NCBI GenBank assembly: GCA_030640905.1
Contig: DAOWIM010000033.1
Coordinates: forward strand, 1 to 10,259
Direction: 5' to 3'
Length of the DNA stretch: 10,259 nucleotides
Source of the DNA: a bacterium
GTDB lineage: Bacteria; Zixibacteria; MSB-5A5; GN15; FEB-12
Shown here: in pieces, positions 6,820 to 10,259 of the stretch
Layout: the number at the start of each line of letters is the position of its first letter
Position numbering within the stretch: the stretch's first letter is position 1
Notes under the pieces: generated by a model
The model's input: the letters and a program-made list of their open reading frames with translations, nothing else
Told to the model about the DNA's origin: nothing
Databases searched by the model: none
Translations under genes and position numbers: made by a program

Positions 6820-8766
6820 ATGAAATTGGAAAGTATTATGCGAATATCTCCAACTTTCATTAGACGGTCTATCTTCTGTACGGCTGCTTTTGTTCTCTGT
6901 CTTGTAGTGATAAGATCGGCTTGGGTGAGCGATGATGCCTATATCAGTTTTCGCACCGTCGACAATTTTGTCAATGGGTACGGACTTACCTGGAACGTTG
7001 CCGAAAGAGTTCAGGGCTTTACGCATCCGCTGTGGGTGTTGTTAATGACCGTAACATATCTGTTCTCTGGAGAGTTTTACTATTCTGTCCTGACGGTTTC
7101 AATCTTGCTGACCCTCCTGTCCGCCGCAGTGCTGACATTCCGCCTTGCTTCGACGTCGACGGCAGCAGTCTTAGCCATTCTTGCCCTGATAGCGTCCAAG
7201 GCCTTTATTGACTACTCGACCTCGGGGCTCGAAAATCCACTCTCACACTTCCTGCTAGTTGCTTTCTTCGCCGCCTACCTTAGTGATCGCAAGTTTGAGT
7301 GGGCCCGATTCACAAATAGATTGGACAAAAAAGCACTCACCCTTGCTCTATTGGCAGCGTTAGCAATGGTCAATCGCCTTGACACCATACTCTTCTACAT
7401 GCCGGCACTATCGTTTTATCTGATCACTCACCGGTCCCGTAGAACTCTATTGTCACTCTTGTTGGGATTCATCCCTCTTGCTGCGTGGCTGACATTTTCG
7501 ATAATCTACTACGGTGTTCCTTTTCCCAATACCGCCTATGCTAAACTAAAGGCGGGTATAGAACGATACGACCTCATCATCCAGGGTTTTCGATACTGGA
7601 AAGCGGGTTTTCTAAACTCACCCTTCACAGTGATCGTTATATCATCCGGTTGTCTCTATGGCTTGCTTTCTCGTTCGCGGCACCTGGCAATGGTAGCTCT
7701 CGGTCTCCTATTGTACTCATGCTACATCGTGCCGATAGGTGGTGATTTCATGGTCGGGCGTTTCCTGTCAGCACCTCTTATTGTAGCAGTGGCAATTCTG
7801 TCGCGGCATCGGTTCACATTATCCTTGTCATCAGGAACAATGATAGCTACGACCTGTCTAATCCTTGCCCTCGGATGGCCTTTCAGTCCGGTTAGAGTTG
7901 GTTCGGATTTCGGCACGGGGGAGGAAATCAAATTCTGGGTAAAGGGCATCGGAGATGAGCGCGCCGGTTATTACCAATTCACAGGTTTGCTGGTCCAATC
8001 CGACAGCACGACTGTGCCGAATCATAAATGGATTAGAGAAGGTCTCCGAGCCAGAGAATGGGGAGACACCGTGCTGGTACGTGCTGGAATCGGTTTCTAT
8101 AGCTGTCTGGCAGGCCCGAAAATCCATGTTGTCGATGCGCATGCTCTAACAGATCCTCTTTTGTCGAGATTGCCGGTCTTCACTCCGAAAAAATGGCGTA
8201 TTGGTCATTTCAGGCGAGTAATCCCTGACGGATATCTTGCTACCCTGGAATCAGAAAACAACCTCATTGAGGACCCGTCACTCGCTGAGTATTATGACAA
8301 ACTCTCTGTACTAATTCATAGCGATATATTAAGTACGAAGCGATTCATTGAGATATGGAAATTCAACACCGGCGCTTATGATTACCTACTTGAAGAGTAT
8401 ATATATCAGCCTCGGAAAATTGCCTTTACGAATTTCAGGAGACCGCGTCGTCCCGGCACTCCGTATCTGTCACCGGGATGTATGGTTGTGCGCAGTCCGG
8501 GCCTGCTCGTCGAGATGGATTCAACTTATCACGCACGTCAGGTCGAAGTTAGCGTCGATTCAAATGATCGATATATCCTGCATTTCCGCCTTGATAGTAC
8601 GGAGCTCGGAACAGCGAGAGTGGACCCCGAGTTCGTTAGAGGCGGCCTGCAAGTTAGCACTGTACCGGTCCCTGCTGAGGCCGTACAGGGAGGCTACAAC
8701 AACATCCTGATTACTCCCGAGGGAGGCGATGAGACCTACTCAATTGGGCATTTGCGGCTGCTTTGA
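6820..8766 (+). CDS. AftB-like (GT89-type) arabinofuranosyltransferase homologue with extra C-terminal beta domain, 648 aa
   Basis: AftB in mycobacteria caps arabinan with terminal beta-(1,2)-arabinofuranose from decaprenyl-phospho-arabinose. From memory of its sequence, many landmarks match in order: WVSDDAYISFRTV (35-47, the DD pair in the first external loop), NVAERVQ (59-65), DYSTSGLEN (131-139), YYGVPFPNTAYAK (230-242), IGGDFMVGRFLSAP (306-319), GIGDERAGYYQ (376-386), a VVDAHALTDPL stretch (437-447) and WRIGHF (459-464). About ten hydrophobic segments precede a soluble domain from residue 355. Residues 545-648 form a glycine- and valine-rich, probably beta-sheet extension that, as I recall, M. 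tuberculosis AftB lacks. The start at 6820 has AAGG close upstream; ATG at 6838, preceded by GGAAAG, is an alternative that would drop six residues. It lies 24 bases after the GT-C gene. Sugar specificity is inferred from homology. Confidence 0.78.
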   Translation: MKLESIMRISPTFIRRSIFCTAAFVLCLVVIRSAWVSDDAYISFRTVDNFVNGYGLTWNVAERVQGFTHPLWVLLMTVTYLFSGEFYYSVLTVSILLTLLSAAVLTFRLASTSTAAVLAILALIASKAFIDYSTSGLENPLSHFLLVAFFAAYLSDRKFEWARFTNRLDKKALTLALLAALAMVNRLDTILFYMPALSFYLITHRSRRTLLSLLLGFIPLAAWLTFSIIYYGVPFPNTAYAKLKAGIERYDLIIQGFRYWKAGFLNSPFTVIVISSGCLYGLLSRSRHLAMVALGLLLYSCYIVPIGGDFMVGRFLSAPLIVAVAILSRHRFTLSLSSGTMIATTCLILALGWPFSPVRVGSDFGTGEEIKFWVKGIGDERAGYYQFTGLLVQSDSTTVPNHKWIREGLRAREWGDTVLVRAGIGFYSCLAGPKIHVVDAHALTDPLLSRLPVFTPKKWRIGHFRRVIPDGYLATLESENNLIEDPSLAEYYDKLSVLIHSDILSTKRFIEIWKFNTGAYDYLLEEYIYQPRKIAFTNFRRPRRPGTPYLSPGCMVVRSPGLLVEMDSTYHARQVEVSVDSNDRYILHFRLDSTELGTARVDPEFVRGGLQVSTVPVPAEAVQGGYNNILITPEGGDETYSIGHLRLL

Positions 8767-8826
8767 TCGCATTTTCCTGAAAGTCCTGTGATAGGTGCTA
8801 CATCCCTAAGAGGGCCATTGGTCCAG

Positions 8827-8863
8827 AAACCGCTTGAAAATCTGCGGTTTTGTGCTATTTTTT
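8827..8863 (+). terminator. Terminator-like hairpin after the AftB-like gene, overlapping a possible promoter
   Basis: A perfect 7-bp stem AAACCGC/GCGGTTT (8827-8833 and 8844-8850, 10-nt loop) is followed by T-rich sequence ending in TTTTTT, 60 bases after the AftB-like stop. The same bases also contain TTGAAA (8834-8839) and an extended -10 TGCTATTTT (8853-8861), spaced 16 bases, which could start the next transcript. Either or both may function. Confidence 0.5.
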
Positions 8864-8902
8864 CAGTCTATAACGCATTGAACCGATCGCCATTTGCACT
8901 AC

Positions 8903-8908
8903 AGGAGG
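8903..8908 (+). promoter_or_regulatory. Strong Shine-Dalgarno AGGAGG deciding a TTG start
   Basis: AGGAGG lies five bases before TTG at 8914 and is the best ribosome-binding site in the window. It fixes the start of the small membrane protein gene at the TTG rather than at an in-frame GTG-type start near 8788, which has no such site. Confidence 0.82.
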
Positions 8909-8913
8909 TACTC

Positions 8914-9159
8914 TTGGGACCTATTAAGAAACTGACAACCATAACTCTGCTTTCCGGACTGATCCTGCTGCTATCATACCAGGACGCTAACGCCTATCTC
9001 GACCCAGCCACCGGCAGCTATATATTCCAGCTACTGTTGGCGGCACTTCTGGGAGCCGCTCTCGCTGTTAAGATATTCTGGAGTAACGTAAAGTACTTTT
9101 TCCTCAATCTATTTTCCAAGAACCGCAATGCCGGACCCGACCAAGAAGACAACGATTAA
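8914..9159 (+). CDS. Small secreted/membrane protein with YLDPATGSY motif, 81 aa (TTG start)
   Basis: The 81-residue protein has a signal-peptide-like N-terminus: basic KK at 5-6, a hydrophobic core at about 9-20, and a likely cleavage after ANA at residue 27. The putative mature part opens with YLDPATGSY (28-36), then a transmembrane segment of about 20 residues (37-56) and a charged tail ending PDQEDND. I recognise Y-(L/I)-DPGTGS small proteins as widespread and uncharacterised, often near envelope or glycan genes; that is recollection, not a search. The TTG start is supported by AGGAGG at ideal spacing. Its last 32 bases overlap the start of the next gene in another frame, which implies translational coupling. 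Function unknown; a small envelope partner of the adjacent protein is the best inference. Confidence 0.82.
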   Translation: MGPIKKLTTITLLSGLILLLSYQDANAYLDPATGSYIFQLLLAALLGAALAVKIFWSNVKYFFLNLFSKNRNAGPDQEDND

Positions 9160-10259
9160 CCCCGGTTCCTTTCGCGACCCCAGCGGATTTATCTTCACTC
9201 GTGAGGGGACGGTCTACCGTCAGGTAAATAAATCGTACCAGAACGATTTTGATCTGCTGATCTCATCGGGATTGTATCAAAAGCTGATCGACAAGAAACT
9301 GCTGGTGTCGCATGACGAGGTAGAGATTGACTCCGGCCAATCCGAACTCGCTTACAAAATCATCCGACCGGAACAAGTTCCGTTTGTCTCCTATCCATAC
9401 GAGTGGTCGTTCAGCCAGCTTAAAGATGCCGCCCTGACAACTCTCAGAATGCAGAAAATCGCGCTGAAGCATGGCATGTCATTAAAAGATGCCAGCGCTT
9501 ACAACATCCAGTTCATCGGGAATCGTCCGGTCATGATTGACACGCTATCGTTTGAAACGTACCGCGAAGGTTCCCCCTGGGTGGCGTACAAGCAATTCTG
9601 CCAGCACTTCCTGGCGCCACTGGCTCTGATGAGTCGCACCGATGTTCGCCTTAGCCAACTGCTGCGTGTTTATATCGATGGTATCCCCCTTGATCTGGCT
9701 TCAAAGCTCCTGCCTGCAAAGACGAAGTTTTCTTTCTCAATTCTCACGCATATTCATTTACACGCCAAGAGTCAGAGTCGTTATGCGGATCGCAAGATCA
9801 AATCAGTCCAACGCAAGATGAGCAAACAGTCGTTACTGGGAATCATCGATAACCTCAAGTCCATCGTAAAGAAACTGAAATGGAGAGAGGTTACGACTAC
9901 CTGGGGCGACTACTACGATCAGACCAATTACTCATCCTCAGCAGCAGGTCACAAAGGGGAGTTGGTTAAGGCATACTTGGAGCAGATTTCTCCCGCGAAC
10001 GTCTGGGACCTCGGAGCTAATACCGGCATCTACAGTATGATCGCCGCTGAGATGGGAATACCAACAATCGCCTTTGATATTGACCCGGTGGCAGTGGAGA
10101 AAAACTATCTCGGATGCAAACATACTGACCGGGCGAACATGTTGCCGTTGCTGCTTGATCTGACCAATCCCAGCCCGGACCTCGGGTGGGAAAATCGGGA
10201 ACGGCCAGCCGCTCTGAAACGGTCACCCGGAGACACGGCGATGGCTCTTGCGTTGATAC
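9128..10259 (+). CDS. Kinase-like / class I SAM-methyltransferase fusion, C-terminus cut by window edge
   Basis: The reading frame is open from the ATG at 9128 to the right edge (377 residues). It starts MPDPTKKTT and enters SFRDPSGFIF at about residue 14. Residues 292-300 (VWDLGANTG) are SAM-binding motif I of class I methyltransferases, and AFDIDP at 315-320 is motif II with the acidic ribose-binding residue; the catalytic part is partly beyond the window. The N-terminal half looks like a kinase or phosphotransferase fold: a hinge-like FVSYPYEWSF, then DASAYNIQF at 121-129 and MIDTLSF at 136-142. The spacing D121-x4-N126 and D138 twelve residues on resembles the kinase catalytic loop and metal-binding (DFG-type) Asp. 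The start overlaps the preceding gene by 32 bases, consistent with coupling. Likely cytoplasmic; substrate unknown, possibly a glycan or lipid intermediate. Confidence 0.83.
   Translation, partial: MPDPTKKTTINPGSFRDPSGFIFTREGTVYRQVNKSYQNDFDLLISSGLYQKLIDKKLLVSHDEVEIDSGQSELAYKIIRPEQVPFVSYPYEWSFSQLKDAALTTLRMQKIALKHGMSLKDASAYNIQFIGNRPVMIDTLSFETYREGSPWVAYKQFCQHFLAPLALMSRTDVRLSQLLRVYIDGIPLDLASKLLPAKTKFSFSILTHIHLHAKSQSRYADRKIKSVQRKMSKQSLLGIIDNLKSIVKKLKWREVTTTWGDYYDQTNYSSSAAGHKGELVKAYLEQISPANVWDLGANTGIYSMIAAEMGIPTIAFDIDPVAVEKNYLGCKHTDRANMLPLLLDLTNPSPDLGWENRERPAALKRSPGDTAMALALI

Noticed and set aside
8788..8913. 42-residue extension of the YLDP small protein
   Set aside because: It would be translated through the hairpin and T-run region and would bury the signal peptide, while TTG at 8914 has a perfect AGGAGG.

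Overview
The window reads as a bacterial chromosome of intermediate GC (estimated by eye, not computed). No part of the sequence fixes the phylum. The tRNA gene encodes its 3' CCA, one gene has a strong AGGAGG ribosome-binding site, and several promoters look like sigma-70. The gene families suggest an environmental Gram-negative lineage, possibly FCB-like, rather than an actinobacterium; that placement is inference and weak.

Layout. The left part (1-2556) lies on the minus strand. It holds the first 47 codons of an aminoglycoside-adenylyltransferase-like nucleotidyltransferase running off the left edge, a 57-residue SEC-C zinc-finger protein missed by long-ORF calling, and a 605-residue nitronate-monooxygenase-like TIM-barrel protein with extra cysteine clusters. 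The large gene has a near-consensus promoter so close to its ATG that the message may be leaderless. From 2751 to 2961 there are two full copies and one partial copy of a 95-bp tandem repeat carrying back-to-back terminator-like hairpins. The partial copy doubles as the terminator of a minus-strand tRNA-Leu(CAG) at 2965-3051.

The right part (3153-10259) is an envelope-glycan region. A minus-strand polytopic protein resembles AftA, the mycobacterial galactan arabinofuranosyltransferase (GT85). Divergent from it are a generic GT-C glycosyltransferase and a protein resembling AftB, the terminal arabinofuranosyltransferase (GT89), with an added beta-rich C-terminal domain. A hairpin separates these from a small secreted or membrane protein (YLDPATGSY motif) whose 3' end overlaps a large two-part protein. 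That protein has a kinase-like N-terminal half and a SAM-methyltransferase C-terminal half, and is cut by the right edge.

How the genes may work together. GT-C enzymes use polyprenyl-phosphate sugars on the outer face of the membrane, so the three GT-C proteins could build or cap a surface glycan. The AftA-like and AftB-like pair suggests, but does not prove, that arabinofuranose is one of the sugars. The small membrane protein and kinase-like/methyltransferase pair may form a second unit at the same envelope locus. No mobile-element gene, CRISPR array or rRNA was seen.
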